Origin: Marinospirillum insulare DSM 21763
GTDB taxonomy: Bacteria; Pseudomonadota; Gammaproteobacteria; Pseudomonadales; Halomonadaceae
Reading direction: 5' to 3'
Assembly: GCF_000686905.1 (NCBI RefSeq)
Contig: NZ_KK366037.1
Span: forward strand, 96,194-160,193
Length of the DNA: 64,000 nucleotides
Both the position numbers and the translations under genes were made by a program. This document shows, one piece after another, positions 18,634-26,666 of the stretch. How positions within the stretch are numbered: position 1 is the first letter of the stretch; every line of letters begins with the position of its first letter. Under the pieces are notes generated by a model. That model made no database searches. It saw nothing but the letters and a program-made list of their open reading frames with translations, and was not told the origin of the DNA.

Positions 18634-19422
18634 TTATAGCGTTTGTGTTAAGTTGCGCAGCATATCGTCTGCCGCAGAAACTACCTTGGTGTTCATTTCA
18701 TAAGCACGCTGAGTAGTGATCATATCAACTAGCTCTTCAACTGCGCTTACGTTTGAAAGTTCCAGCATGCTTTGCTGAACAGCGCCAAAACCATTCTCAC
18801 CACCAATACCATCTAAAGGCGCACCTGAACCGGCTGTTTCTGCAAAAACGTTATTACCCATTGCTAATAAGCCAGCAGGGTTAATAAAGTCGACAACTTC
18901 TACTTGACCAATTTCTTGTGGGTCATTGTTCGCACCTGCTTCAGTAACAGTTACTGTACCGTCACGACCTATGGTTACTGAGTTAGTATTTTCAGGAACA
19001 ACAATTTCTGGCTCTAAAGGAAAACCATTCGAGTTAACAATACGGCCATCAGCATCCAGGTGAAATTGCCCGTTACGCGTGTAAGAGATCTCACCATCGG
19101 GCATTAATAAACGGAAAAAACCACGACCATTAATGGCGATATCTAGCGGCTGGTTAGTGGTTTCTAAGCTGCCTTCAGTAAACTGACGTTGAGTAGCTGT
19201 AACTCGAACACCCGTACCTAGCTGCAAACCTGTAGGTAACTGGGTATCACCACCATTTTGCGCACCAGGCATTTTTTGTGCTTGGTAAAGCAGGTCTTCA
19301 AAAATTGCACGGTTACGCTTATAACCAACGGTGTTTACGTTAGCTAGGTTATTAGAAATGGTGGACATTTTTGTGTCCATGGCATTTAAGCCTGTTTTAC
19401 CTGTCCAAAGTGCCGGATGCAT
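18634..19422 (-). CDS. flgG: Flagellar distal rod protein FlgG
   Basis: FlgG makes the distal rod. The 262-residue protein has the rod/hook N-terminal signature (LWTGKTGLNAMDTKMSTISNNLANVNTVGYKR), a central LDIAINGRGFFRL domain, and a C-terminal SNVSAVEELVDMITTQRAYEMN block. Length and motifs are standard. It follows flgF by 23 bases. Confidence 0.97.
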   Translation of the reverse strand: MHPALWTGKTGLNAMDTKMSTISNNLANVNTVGYKRNRAIFEDLLYQAQKMPGAQNGGDTQLPTGLQLGTGVRVTATQRQFTEGSLETTNQPLDIAINGRGFFRLLMPDGEISYTRNGQFHLDADGRIVNSNGFPLEPEIVVPENTNSVTIGRDGTVTVTEAGANNDPQEIGQVEVVDFINPAGLLAMGNNVFAETAGSGAPLDGIGGENGFGAVQQSMLELSNVSAVEELVDMITTQRAYEMNTKVVSAADDMLRNLTQTL

Positions 19423-19445
19423 AACTTAAACCTCTTTTAAAATTT

Positions 19446-20183
19446 TTAGCCCATGCGCATAACGCTGCTTGCAGAAGCGCCATTTTCATCGATGGTTTTC
19501 ATCATTTTTACGTTCATTTCATATTGGCGCGACAAGGCCAATAGACTGGTTAATTCATTAACTGCATTTACATTGCTGGTTTCTATTGCACCAGACTCAA
19601 CCCTAACTAATTCATCAGCAGGTAAATCACCTGCAAAGTTACGTGGACGCATTAGACCATCGAGGCCTTTCTCCATGGTAACGCCCATAGCTTGGGCACT
19701 AACCAACTTAACTTGATCAACTAAAGCAGCTTGGCCTGCATCGTTTAAACTGATACCACCATCACCATTGATATGAAAACGCTGCCCAGGGGGAAGAACA
19801 ATCGGGCCACCATTGCCGATAACCGGCAAACCATTGCCGGTACGCAACATGCCAGTTGGGTCAATATTCAGATCACCTCTACGGGTATAAGCTTCTTCGC
19901 CATTGGGTGCTTGTACGGCTATCCAGCCTTCGCCTTGTAAGGCTATATCTAGTGGGTTGCCTGTGTAATCATAACTGCCCGATTGAATATCAGTCGCTGG
20001 ACGCTCTGTAAGCGAGTAAACACGGCTTGGGTGGTGCTCACCAAATACAGGCATGGCACGGGCTTGTTCAAAATCTGCGCGAAAGCCGGTGGTGTTTACG
20101 TTGGCTAGGTTATTTGAGCGTGCCGTTTGCGCCATCATATTGTGCTTGGCGCCGGTCATAGCGATAAAGAGTGCTTTGTCCAT
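19446..20183 (-). CDS. flgF: Flagellar proximal rod protein FlgF
   Basis: FlgF is a proximal rod subunit. The 245-residue protein shows MTGAKHNMMAQTARSNNLANVNTTGFR at the N-terminus, a central NPLDIALQGEGWIAV segment and a C-terminal TSNVNAVNELTSLLALSRQYEMN. It is the first gene of the flgFGHIJKL operon, and a strong sigma-54 promoter match lies 34-49 bases before its ATG. Confidence 0.96.
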   Translation of the reverse strand: MDKALFIAMTGAKHNMMAQTARSNNLANVNTTGFRADFEQARAMPVFGEHHPSRVYSLTERPATDIQSGSYDYTGNPLDIALQGEGWIAVQAPNGEEAYTRRGDLNIDPTGMLRTGNGLPVIGNGGPIVLPPGQRFHINGDGGISLNDAGQAALVDQVKLVSAQAMGVTMEKGLDGLMRPRNFAGDLPADELVRVESGAIETSNVNAVNELTSLLALSRQYEMNVKMMKTIDENGASASSVMRMG

Positions 20184-20216
20184 GAGTAACTCCGAATTCT
20201 TAATTACTTAGTACAC

Positions 20217-20232
20217 TGCAATCTCTGTGCCA
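20217..20232 (-). promoter_or_regulatory. Sigma-54 promoter of flgFGHIJKL
   Basis: On the minus strand the sequence reads TGGCAC, 5 bases, TTGCA: a full match to the -24/-12 consensus TGGCAC-N5-TTGCW. The expected start site is about 22 bases before the flgF ATG. This agrees with polar-flagellum hierarchies in which FleQ/FlrA-type activators and RpoN drive rod and hook genes. Confidence 0.85.
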
Positions 20233-20291
20233 ACTACTTAAAGAAGCTTGGCGACAATACAAGCGATACCATAAATACGCTAGGGCTGTTT

Positions 20292-20384
20292 GCAGGTATT
20301 GCTTTTCAGGTCGCTGTAAATACCTCCCTGTACGCTCTAGGTGCCGCTTCCCTGCGGCACAAAGCCTGAAAACCAATAACCTGC
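20292..20384 (+). repeat. Dispersed double-hairpin repeat, copy A
   Basis: This 93-base element has long outer arms (20292-20310 pairing with 20365-20384) ending in TTTCAGG and CCTGAAA. Its core reads GTAAATAC-TCCCTGTACGCTCT, and a GC-rich inner hairpin follows (GTGCCGC 20341-20347 with GCGGCAC 20354-20360). The same plan recurs at 20421-20513 and 36674-36785. It is not a terminator, because no U-tract follows. Confidence 0.8.
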
Positions 20385-20420
20385 ACGCCCAGCTGGCTTT
20401 TAGCTAACTCTAAAATAAAA

Positions 20421-20513
20421 GCTCAGCTTGTAGATGAGTCAGGCATCTGCTGCAGGAGCAGCAGCTGAGTTTACAGGGACGTACTTGCAACGTCCTGACG
20501 AACTACAACTGAG
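20421..20513 (-). repeat. Dispersed double-hairpin repeat, copy B
   Basis: In inverted orientation, this 93-base copy has outer arms 20421-20443 and 20493-20513 (GCTCAG...GTCAGG and its complement). The core on the minus strand reads AAGTACGTCCCTGTAAACTC, and the inner hairpin is CTGCTGC (20447-20453) with GCAGCAG (20458-20464). Stem sequences differ from copy A while pairing is kept, which points to selection on structure. Confidence 0.75.
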
Positions 20514-20551
20514 CTTGTGCTGCCACCAAACAAATACCAAACATAAGCTCA

Positions 20552-20572
20552 CGGCACCCAGAGCGTACAGGG
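20552..20572 (-). repeat. Remnant of the double-hairpin repeat, copy C
   Basis: The minus strand carries CCCTGTACGCTCTGGGTGCC, the core and the left arm of the inner hairpin of copy A, but the rest of the element is missing. It is probably a decayed or truncated third copy in the same intergenic region. Confidence 0.5.
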
Positions 20573-20601
20573 CAGCAGGTCGATTTTAGGGCGACATGCA
20601 C

Positions 20602-20624
20602 AAAAAAACCCTCACTTGGAGGGC
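20602..20624 (-). terminator. Rho-independent terminator of flgBCDE
   Basis: A short GC stem (CCCTC 20609-20613 with GAGGG 20619-20623) is followed on the minus strand by seven Us (20602-20608), 21 bases after the flgE stop. It separates flgBCDE from flgFGHIJKL. Confidence 0.75.
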
Positions 20625-20644
20625 TTTAGAGCTTACAAATTTAA

Positions 20645-22120
20645 TTAACGCAGGTTAATTATGGTCTGGGTAATGGTGTCTTGGGTTTGAATGGTTTTAG
20701 CGTTGGCTTGGTAGTTACGCTGACCAATGATCATTTTGACCAACTCTTCAGCCAAGTCCACGTTAGATTCCTCCAATGCACCACCGGCAATCGTACCGGT
20801 AATACCTGTACCAGCCTTGTTAGTGGTTGGAATACCCGACTCTGAGGTTTCTAACCAAGCTGTTGAACCGTTAGGCTTTAATCCTTCTGGGTTTCTAAAG
20901 GTTACTAAAGGAACCTGGCCCACAGGGCGGTTTTGACCATTGGTATAACGACCAAATATAGTACCATCAGGGCTTACTTCTATGCCTGCTAAACGCCCAG
21001 TGGTATAACCATCTTGAAACTGAGACTGGGCTGAGTAGGAAGCACCGTATTGAGTCGTACCTCGTAAATTATAGTTAATTTCATTATTTGCCCCTGAAGT
21101 TGCCCCCACCCAAGCACCTTCTAAATACTCTTCGGGAACTTCAATATCAAAGTTATCTTCAAGACTACCTGCAAACGGCTCTGTATTTGTATTATCAAAC
21201 CCATCGTTATAACCCCTCAAGCTGCCTTGAGGATTAAAAGCCAAAGTTGCTTGCGCCATACCACCAGGTGAAGGTGTAGCTAAGTAACCACCTAGAGTGG
21301 CATTAAGCACTGTAACACCACCTGCATCAGCATGAACAGGATCACCCAAATCCCATGTTTCAGCAGTTAGAGGCAGGAAGTCGCCAGGGTTGTCAGGGTC
21401 AGGGACGTTGCTGTACAAGGCTTGGCCAGCTTCACCATAAAACTTTCCATTAAATGAGTTGACGACGGCCCAAGTATTACCATCTGCTGGTGTAACAGGG
21501 GCAACTTTTACAAAATATTGAGTAACCACATGCTCTATACCTAAACTATCGTACATAGGCGTTTGGTTAGCATCACTATAGGTCGTGCGATCACGAGGAT
21601 CAAACAAGGTAAAATCCAAGTTTTCTTTGCGCGAATCCAAATTAAGTTCTACATCAATTCTCGAAGTTGCATTAGGCTCTACGTTGGTTTGGGTTAGCTG
21701 AATATCACCCATAACTCCACCAATATTACCTTGCAAATCTGCACTATAGCCTTGCAGGCGTTTACCAGTATTATTGGTAATATAACCTTCTTTATCTAGG
21801 TCAAAATAACCTGCACGGGTGTATTCAATTTGTCCATTATTTGAAAGTACAAAATAACCGTTACCTTCAATGGCCATATCTAAGGCACGGTCAGTGTAGT
21901 CAATATTGCCTTGCGTATGCTGTTGTGAAACGCGCTCTACCAGCACACCCGAACCCACTGAGTTACGGCCGGTACCTAAAATAGAGGCACTATAAACATC
22001 ACCAAACTCTGCACGGGATTGTTTAAAACCCTTGGTACTAGCGTTGGCAATGTTGTTACCGGTAACGCTTAAGTCCATTTGCGCTGCACGCAAACCTGAA
22101 AGACCTGTATTAAAGCTCAT
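20645..22120 (-). CDS. flgE: Flagellar hook protein FlgE
   Basis: FlgE polymerises into the hook. The 491-residue protein starts SFNTGLSGLRAAQMDLSVTGNNIANAST and ends with SNVDLAEELVKMIIGQRNYQANAKTIQ, the conserved D0 helices. A central variable region with many Gly, Asn and Asp forms the outer domains, making it longer than the ~403-residue Salmonella hook. It is the last gene of flgBCDE, with a terminator just after it. Confidence 0.97.
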   Translation of the reverse strand: MSFNTGLSGLRAAQMDLSVTGNNIANASTKGFKQSRAEFGDVYSASILGTGRNSVGSGVLVERVSQQHTQGNIDYTDRALDMAIEGNGYFVLSNNGQIEYTRAGYFDLDKEGYITNNTGKRLQGYSADLQGNIGGVMGDIQLTQTNVEPNATSRIDVELNLDSRKENLDFTLFDPRDRTTYSDANQTPMYDSLGIEHVVTQYFVKVAPVTPADGNTWAVVNSFNGKFYGEAGQALYSNVPDPDNPGDFLPLTAETWDLGDPVHADAGGVTVLNATLGGYLATPSPGGMAQATLAFNPQGSLRGYNDGFDNTNTEPFAGSLEDNFDIEVPEEYLEGAWVGATSGANNEINYNLRGTTQYGASYSAQSQFQDGYTTGRLAGIEVSPDGTIFGRYTNGQNRPVGQVPLVTFRNPEGLKPNGSTAWLETSESGIPTTNKAGTGITGTIAGGALEESNVDLAEELVKMIIGQRNYQANAKTIQTQDTITQTIINLR

Positions 22121-22144
22121 TGTTAAGCACTCCCCTGCCTTAAA

Positions 22145-22831
22145 TTAGTTAATTACTTTGACATTGCGCAGTGGAATAGCATCACTCATACCACTGATAT
22201 TCAACATGATTTCTCCACGCTTGCCTGAGTTAAGCGACACACTAGCGACGTTTTGTGCAAGGTATAAATCCACCCCTTCATGCTCATTACCGTTACTAGC
22301 AAAGGCGCGGAATTGGTAAGCACCTGGTGGGAAGGGCTCACCGTCTGTGTCTAAACCATTCCACTCAAAAGCCACTTCGCCTGGCTCGCGTGAACCTAAA
22401 GAAATATCACCTAAATATTCACCTGAGTCTGAATAAACTGCTACAAACACATCGGGTGAAGATTCTTTTAAATCAACTGTACCGTTAACCACTTCACCTT
22501 CGCGCAGCTCACTCACATTACTTAATACCTGAACAGAGCGACCGACTAGGGTTGAAGCCTGTAATGCCTGGGTTGATTGCATGCTGTCTGCAAAACCACT
22601 CACCGTAGCATCTAGGTTACTAATACCTTCTAGTGATGAGAACTGCGCCATTTGCGCGATAAACTCACCATTATCGGTCGGCTCTAGCGGGTCTTGGTGT
22701 TCTAGCTGAGCAATGAGAAGACGCATAAACTCGTCTTTACCCATTTCATTTCTTTTGCCAGCCTTTTCAGCTTCCCGCTGCTTATTTTCGACCTGCATTT
22801 CTCTATAAAAGCTTGTACTTTCAATACTCAT
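22145..22831 (-). CDS. flgD: Hook cap / assembly scaffold protein FlgD
   Basis: FlgD caps the growing hook and is discarded later. The 228-residue protein has the N-terminal GKDEFMRLLIAQLEHQDPLEPTDNGEFIAQMAQFSSLEG block and a C-terminal FlgD Ig-like/Tudor region (FEWNGLDTDGEPFPPGAYQFRA). Length is typical. It lies 20 bases after flgC and 24 before flgE. Confidence 0.96.
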   Translation of the reverse strand: MSIESTSFYREMQVENKQREAEKAGKRNEMGKDEFMRLLIAQLEHQDPLEPTDNGEFIAQMAQFSSLEGISNLDATVSGFADSMQSTQALQASTLVGRSVQVLSNVSELREGEVVNGTVDLKESSPDVFVAVYSDSGEYLGDISLGSREPGEVAFEWNGLDTDGEPFPPGAYQFRAFASNGNEHEGVDLYLAQNVASVSLNSGKRGEIMLNISGMSDAIPLRNVKVIN

Positions 22832-22851
22832 AGTCTTATCTCTATTCTAAG

Positions 22852-23325
22852 TTAGCCGCCCTGACCTAAAGTCAGAACGCGCTGCATCATTTGTTTGGTG
22901 GTATTCATTACTTCTACGTTGGTTTGAAAAGAACGTGAAGCTGCCATCATGTCGGTCATTTCTTCAACCACATTGACGTTAGGGTAAAAAACATAACCCT
23001 CTTCATTTGCCATAGGATGGTTAGGCTCGTGGCGCATTTGTAATTCTTGGTTGCTTTCAACTATTCCCATTACCTGTACACCTTCGCCGGCTACATCGCG
23101 TGGGTTAAAACTTGTGACCGGGTTTTGGTAGCCATGTTCGTCACTAATACCTTGCTTGTAACGCTCTAACATAGGCGCAAATACTGGCTTGCGGGCGCGG
23201 TAGGTTTCTTCTAACGAGGAACTGACACTTTGGGCGTTAGCCATGTTTGAAGCGGTAGTGTTTAATCGCACAGTTTGTGCGTTCATGCCGCTTCCAGCTA
23301 TATTAAAAATTTTGTTTAAAGACAT
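22852..23325 (-). CDS. flgC: Flagellar proximal rod protein FlgC
   Basis: The 157-residue rod subunit shows IAGSGMNAQTVRLNTTASNMANAQSV at the N-terminus and NVVEEMTDMMAASRSFQTNVEVMN at the C-terminus. It is slightly longer than the 134-147 residues usual for FlgC, from a loop around residues 40-75. It is the second gene of flgBCDE. Confidence 0.96.
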   Translation of the reverse strand: MSLNKIFNIAGSGMNAQTVRLNTTASNMANAQSVSSSLEETYRARKPVFAPMLERYKQGISDEHGYQNPVTSFNPRDVAGEGVQVMGIVESNQELQMRHEPNHPMANEEGYVFYPNVNVVEEMTDMMAASRSFQTNVEVMNTTKQMMQRVLTLGQGG

Positions 23326-23338
23326 AACCCGCTCCTAA

Positions 23339-23740
23339 TTAGCCTTGATTCTTCATGGCTTTCATTAAGCCACTGAATTTACTGTTTAAGAAAGTAAAGC
23401 TACTTTGGAAATCCATAGCGTTTTTAGCAAATTCAGCCTGTTCAATATTCGTTTCAACGGTGTTGCCATCGATAGAAGGCTGATGTGGCATACGAAACTT
23501 AAGTGACTGATCCATCACTATTGCAGCGGCAGGAATATGCCGTTGGCTAGTACGATTCAGCTCCATGCGCTGACGGTTTTCATACTCACCTTTCAAAATA
23601 CCTTTAAAATCAAGGTCTCTTGCCTTGTAGCCTGGCGTATCGCTGTTAGCTAGGTTGTTAGCCAGAATTTCTGAGCGCTTGCTACGCACGTTTAGTGCAT
23701 CTGGGTGAAGGCCTAGGGCATTTTTAAAGTTAATCGACAT
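23339..23740 (-). CDS. flgB: Flagellar proximal rod protein FlgB
   Basis: The 133-residue rod subunit has the signature RSKRSEILANNLANSDTPGYKARDLDF and a C-terminal NAMDFQSSFTFLNSKFSGLMKAM helix. It opens flgBCDE and has a sigma-54 promoter match 31-46 bases before the ATG. No flgA, flgM, flgN or cheV/cheR gene lies upstream, unlike in several relatives; those must be elsewhere. Confidence 0.96.
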   Translation of the reverse strand: MSINFKNALGLHPDALNVRSKRSEILANNLANSDTPGYKARDLDFKGILKGEYENRQRMELNRTSQRHIPAAAIVMDQSLKFRMPHQPSIDGNTVETNIEQAEFAKNAMDFQSSFTFLNSKFSGLMKAMKNQG

Positions 23741-23770
23741 AGTTAATCTCCGCTGCTTTGCCTTTATACA

Positions 23771-23786
23771 TACAATTTTAGTGCCA
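23771..23786 (-). promoter_or_regulatory. Sigma-54 promoter of flgBCDE
   Basis: The minus strand reads TGGCAC, 5 bases, TTGTA: a perfect -24 box and a -12 box with one change from TTGCA, at the correct spacing. The predicted start is about 20 bases before flgB. The match mirrors the flgF promoter, so both operons are probably co-regulated. Confidence 0.75.
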
Positions 23787-23899
23787 TGTTTTTATTCTTC
23801 ATATATTTCAATAACTTAGATTAGGTGCACTGCTTTTTATTTGTAAAACACTCGCAAACAGACTCAAAAAACTTGTTAGCACTGCTTGGTTAACCTAAA

Positions 23900-23919
23900 A
23901 GCGGCAAGCCTCTGCCGCT
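23900..23919. other. GC-rich hairpin between flgB and yqcC
   Basis: AGCGGCA (23900-23906) pairs with TGCCGCT (23913-23919) around a 6-base loop. On the minus strand it is followed by TTTTAGG, so it could weakly stop leftward transcription from the lipoprotein/DUF1653 genes running antisense through yqcC. No other role is evident. Confidence 0.4.
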
Positions 23920-24006
23920 CTAGTGATTAATTACTATTTTTTGTTAAACTCACCTAGTTAAACTGCTGCTTACAACCCATCAACTTAAAGCTTACAAGCC
24001 AACGCC

Positions 24007-24360
24007 ATGACGCCTAATGCAAAATTACTTAATAAACTTCTTAACTTATTGGAAAAGCGACTTAAACATATAAATGCTTGGCAAGTTGCTCAACCAGACC
24101 CAGCTGCCTTTAATAGCCAAACACCTTTTTGTGTAGACACCATGAGTTTAGAACAGTGGTTGCGTTATATTTTCATACCTAGAATGCAGGCTTTAATTGA
24201 TGCAGGTAAGCAGTTACCTACCCACTGCGCCATTACAGAGCAGGTTGAAATGGTGCTGTCTAATAATGAAAAAGCCAGAGTCATGGAAGTGACTCTGGCT
24301 ATAGATAAACTACTAACTGAACAGAAGATTCCTTCGGCTAGTTTGTTAAAGCAGGTTTAG
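24007..24360 (+). CDS. yqcC: YqcC family protein (DUF446)
   Basis: The 117-residue soluble protein matches the YqcC family: a W near residue 21, an FNSQTPFCVDTMSLEQWLRYIFIPRM block, and an LPTHCAITEQVEM segment. The family is all-helical and of unknown function; in enterobacteria it lies beside truC. No pseudouridine synthase is next to it here. Its stop codon overlaps the stop of the convergent DUF1653 gene. Confidence 0.87.
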   Translation: MTPNAKLLNKLLNLLEKRLKHINAWQVAQPDPAAFNSQTPFCVDTMSLEQWLRYIFIPRMQALIDAGKQLPTHCAITEQVEMVLSNNEKARVMEVTLAIDKLLTEQKIPSASLLKQV

Positions 24361-24620
24361 TCCATGGCTTTATCGGGTTTAGCACCCTGAAACTCGAAGC
24401 GTGGAACTTCTTCACCAGCAACTTCTACCGTGTCGGCGAAGATGCTTAATGGCCTAACCCACCAGCTACCGTCTGAATAACATTGACGATACACCACTAG
24501 CCATTCTTCAGTTTCACTATGCTGAGCTAAGCGTAACACCTCATATTCTGCGCCTTTAAAATGTCGATAAATACCCCGAGGCAAATCAACAGGCGGCGTT
24601 ACATTAAGATTAACAGTCAT
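24357..24620 (-). CDS. DUF1653 family protein
   Basis: The 87-residue protein has the compact DUF1653 signature: PRGIYRHFKGAEYEVLRLAQHSETEEWLVVYRQ, then SWWVRPLSIF and a final VPRFEF. Members are small beta-rich proteins of unknown function, widespread in proteobacteria. It begins 2 bases after the lipoprotein gene, so they form one transcript, which would run antisense into yqcC because no terminator lies between. Confidence 0.88.
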   Translation of the reverse strand: MTVNLNVTPPVDLPRGIYRHFKGAEYEVLRLAQHSETEEWLVVYRQCYSDGSWWVRPLSIFADTVEVAGEEVPRFEFQGAKPDKAMD

Positions 24621-24622
24621 TA

Positions 24623-24967
24623 CTAAGGCCCAGCTTGGTTGGTGTTTTCTTGTTTAGGATCTGCCGTTGTTCGGTTATAGGTATAAGAGGCTACCTTGCC
24701 TTCTTTGTTATAACGAATAACTAGATCACTGGTTTGCGCGTCTGAAAATGCACTGTAACGGTAGTGGCCGTAAGTCCAGGTTTGCTGGCCGCTTTCTGAA
24801 CCAGTACGCCAAGGATTACCAAACATAGCTTGAATGTCTGATTTAGAAGTTTCACCTATCACTAGGTCGGCAACCTTGTGTTCAGCATAGGGCTGCCCAA
24901 CAGTAGCACAACCTGCTAAAAAACCTGCAACAACGAATGCGAATAGAGTAGTTTTTATAGCCTTCAT
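24623..24967 (-). CDS. BamE/SmpA-like outer-membrane lipoprotein
   Basis: The 114-residue precursor has a lipoprotein signal (lipobox LAGC, lipidated Cys20) and a BamE/OmlA-like core: VIGETSKSDIQAMFGNPWRTG and QQTWTYGHYRY. It is not BamE itself, since sequence outside the G-x-T-x3-D-I-x3-F-G-x-P block differs and the gene context is wrong. It probably anchors to the outer membrane; the partner is unknown. The Asn/Gln/Pro-rich C-terminal tail looks disordered. Confidence 0.8.
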   Translation of the reverse strand: MKAIKTTLFAFVVAGFLAGCATVGQPYAEHKVADLVIGETSKSDIQAMFGNPWRTGSESGQQTWTYGHYRYSAFSDAQTSDLVIRYNKEGKVASYTYNRTTADPKQENTNQAGP

Positions 24968-25118
24968 ATAAATCCCCTTAGGTTTATTGCTGTCATAGCA
25001 TTATTACACAAGCTGCAAGTTTAACCCTAGTGTTGCTTTTTAATAACTAAACCTTGATTTACCTTCAACAAGCTGACTTAATTCACCCACTTTTTTAGAT
25101 TTTCTGACGGATTTAGAC

Positions 25119-26666
25119 ATGACCGAAGCGGTGTGGATTATTTTTGCGTTTGGCTTAGGCGCAGGTGTAAAAATACTGGGCCTTCCACCTTTAATAGGCT
25201 ACCTAGCAGCTGGCTTTGCCATTTCAGCTTCTAGCCAATTTATTGGGCTACCTGCAGAAAGCACGGCAGCACTACAGCACCTTGCTCACTTAGGTGTTTT
25301 ATTATTACTTTTTACAGTTGGTTTAAAGCTAAAAATTAAAAGCCTAGCTCGCCCTGAAGTAATTGGCGGCGGCTTAATTCACTTTATTATTTCCTGCATT
25401 ATTTTTGCACCAGGTATTTTTTACTTTATGGATGTTAGCGCCTATACAGCGCTAATGTTGGCCGTTGCTCTGTCATTCTCTAGCACAGTCTTAGCCGCCA
25501 AAGTTTTAGAGGGTAAACGAGAATTACGAGCTTTTCATGGTCGTGTTGCCATAGGTATTTTGGTGGTTCAAGATTTAATTGCCCTGCTAGTGATGAGTAT
25601 TACCAGTGGTAGCGCACCTTCCATGTGGGCTTTGGTGGTATTTGGTATCCCACTCTTAAGGCCAGTGTTTTACAAGTTACTAGATTTTAGTGGCCAAGAT
25701 GAACTACTGGTTTTACTCGGTTTGCTACTAGCCTTAGTGATCGGTGGTTTTGGTTTTGAAAGCGTAGGCCTAAGCTCTGAATTAGGCGCACTAGCTTTTG
25801 GAGCATTATTAGCTAACCACCCTCGCTCACCTGAGCTGTCTAAAGCCTTGTGGAGTATTAAAGAAGTTTTCTTAGTGGGTTTTTTCTTACAAATCGGTAT
25901 AGGTGGGCTGCCTAACCTAGATGCCATAATTTTTGCATTAGTAGTCACTTTGCTCTTGCCTATCAAGGGCATTTTATTCTTCTTTATTTTGTTAGTGTTT
26001 AAGCTAAGGGCTAGAAGTGCTTTTTTAACTGGTTTAAGCCTAACCAACTTTAGTGAGTTTGGTTTAATAGTAGCCAGCCTCATTTTACCCGAATGGCTAG
26101 TACCTCTTGCGCTTGCTGTTAGCCTGTCTTTTTTAATTTCTGCACCTTTATACAGAGCAGCCCAACCCCTTTACGAAAAGCTATCTAGCTACCTAATCCC
26201 CTTTGAGCGCAAAGGGTTTCATCCAGACGAGCTGCCTTTAAAATTAAGTGAAGAAGTTTTAATTATTGGTATGGGGCGTACAGGTACTGCAGCCTATTTA
26301 CACTTAGAGAACAAAGGTCTTTCCATGGTAGGCATGGACTCTGACCCTATAAAAATTGAGAAGCTATCACAGGAAGGCTTTAATACGGTGTTTGCTGATG
26401 CAGAAGACCAAATACTTTGGCAGCAACTAGAAGCACCCAACCTTAAGTATGTGCTACTCACTGCCAATGATGTAGAAGCCAAAATTATTGCGGCCTTTAA
26501 GTTAAGAAAATATGGTTTTAACGGCGTTATTATTAGCCATAGCTCTTTTGCAGAAGATGCTGCTGCTATTAATGCAGCAGGGGCAAACTACACCCATCAA
26601 ACCTTTTCTGAAACTGGGGTGGGTTTAGCTAAGCACCTGCTAAAAGAAGTCAATAAAGAAGCCTAG
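25119..26666 (+). CDS. CPA2-family cation:proton antiporter with TrkA-N domain
   Basis: This 515-residue KefB/YbaL-like antiporter has ~12 membrane segments (residues ~1-370) with the LLLLFTVGLKLKI and SFSSTVLAAKVLEG motifs of the exchanger domain. A C-terminal cytoplasmic TrkA-N (RCK) Rossmann domain follows, with GMGRTG at its nucleotide loop and an acidic residue after the second strand (GMDSDP). The C-terminal domain gates transport in response to nucleotide or thiol signals. Specificity (K+ or Na+) is not readable. It lacks the extra C-terminal TrkA-C domain of some relatives. Its stop overlaps that of the convergent TraB gene. Confidence 0.9.
   Translation: MTEAVWIIFAFGLGAGVKILGLPPLIGYLAAGFAISASSQFIGLPAESTAALQHLAHLGVLLLLFTVGLKLKIKSLARPEVIGGGLIHFIISCIIFAPGIFYFMDVSAYTALMLAVALSFSSTVLAAKVLEGKRELRAFHGRVAIGILVVQDLIALLVMSITSGSAPSMWALVVFGIPLLRPVFYKLLDFSGQDELLVLLGLLLALVIGGFGFESVGLSSELGALAFGALLANHPRSPELSKALWSIKEVFLVGFFLQIGIGGLPNLDAIIFALVVTLLLPIKGILFFFILLVFKLRARSAFLTGLSLTNFSEFGLIVASLILPEWLVPLALAVSLSFLISAPLYRAAQPLYEKLSSYLIPFERKGFHPDELPLKLSEEVLIIGMGRTGTAAYLHLENKGLSMVGMDSDPIKIEKLSQEGFNTVFADAEDQILWQQLEAPNLKYVLLTANDVEAKIIAAFKLRKYGFNGVIISHSSFAEDAAAINAAGANYTHQTFSETGVGLAKHLLKEVNKEA

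Noticed and set aside
20184-20644. Possible ncRNA gene in the 461-base flgE-flgF gap
   Set aside because: The content is explained by the sigma-54 promoter, repeats A-C and the flgE terminator; no extra promoter-terminator pair was found.
12562-23740. Flagellar locus as a novel system
   Set aside because: All eleven flg genes are canonical in order, length and motifs; only FlgK, FlgE and FlgJ carry ordinary length variation.
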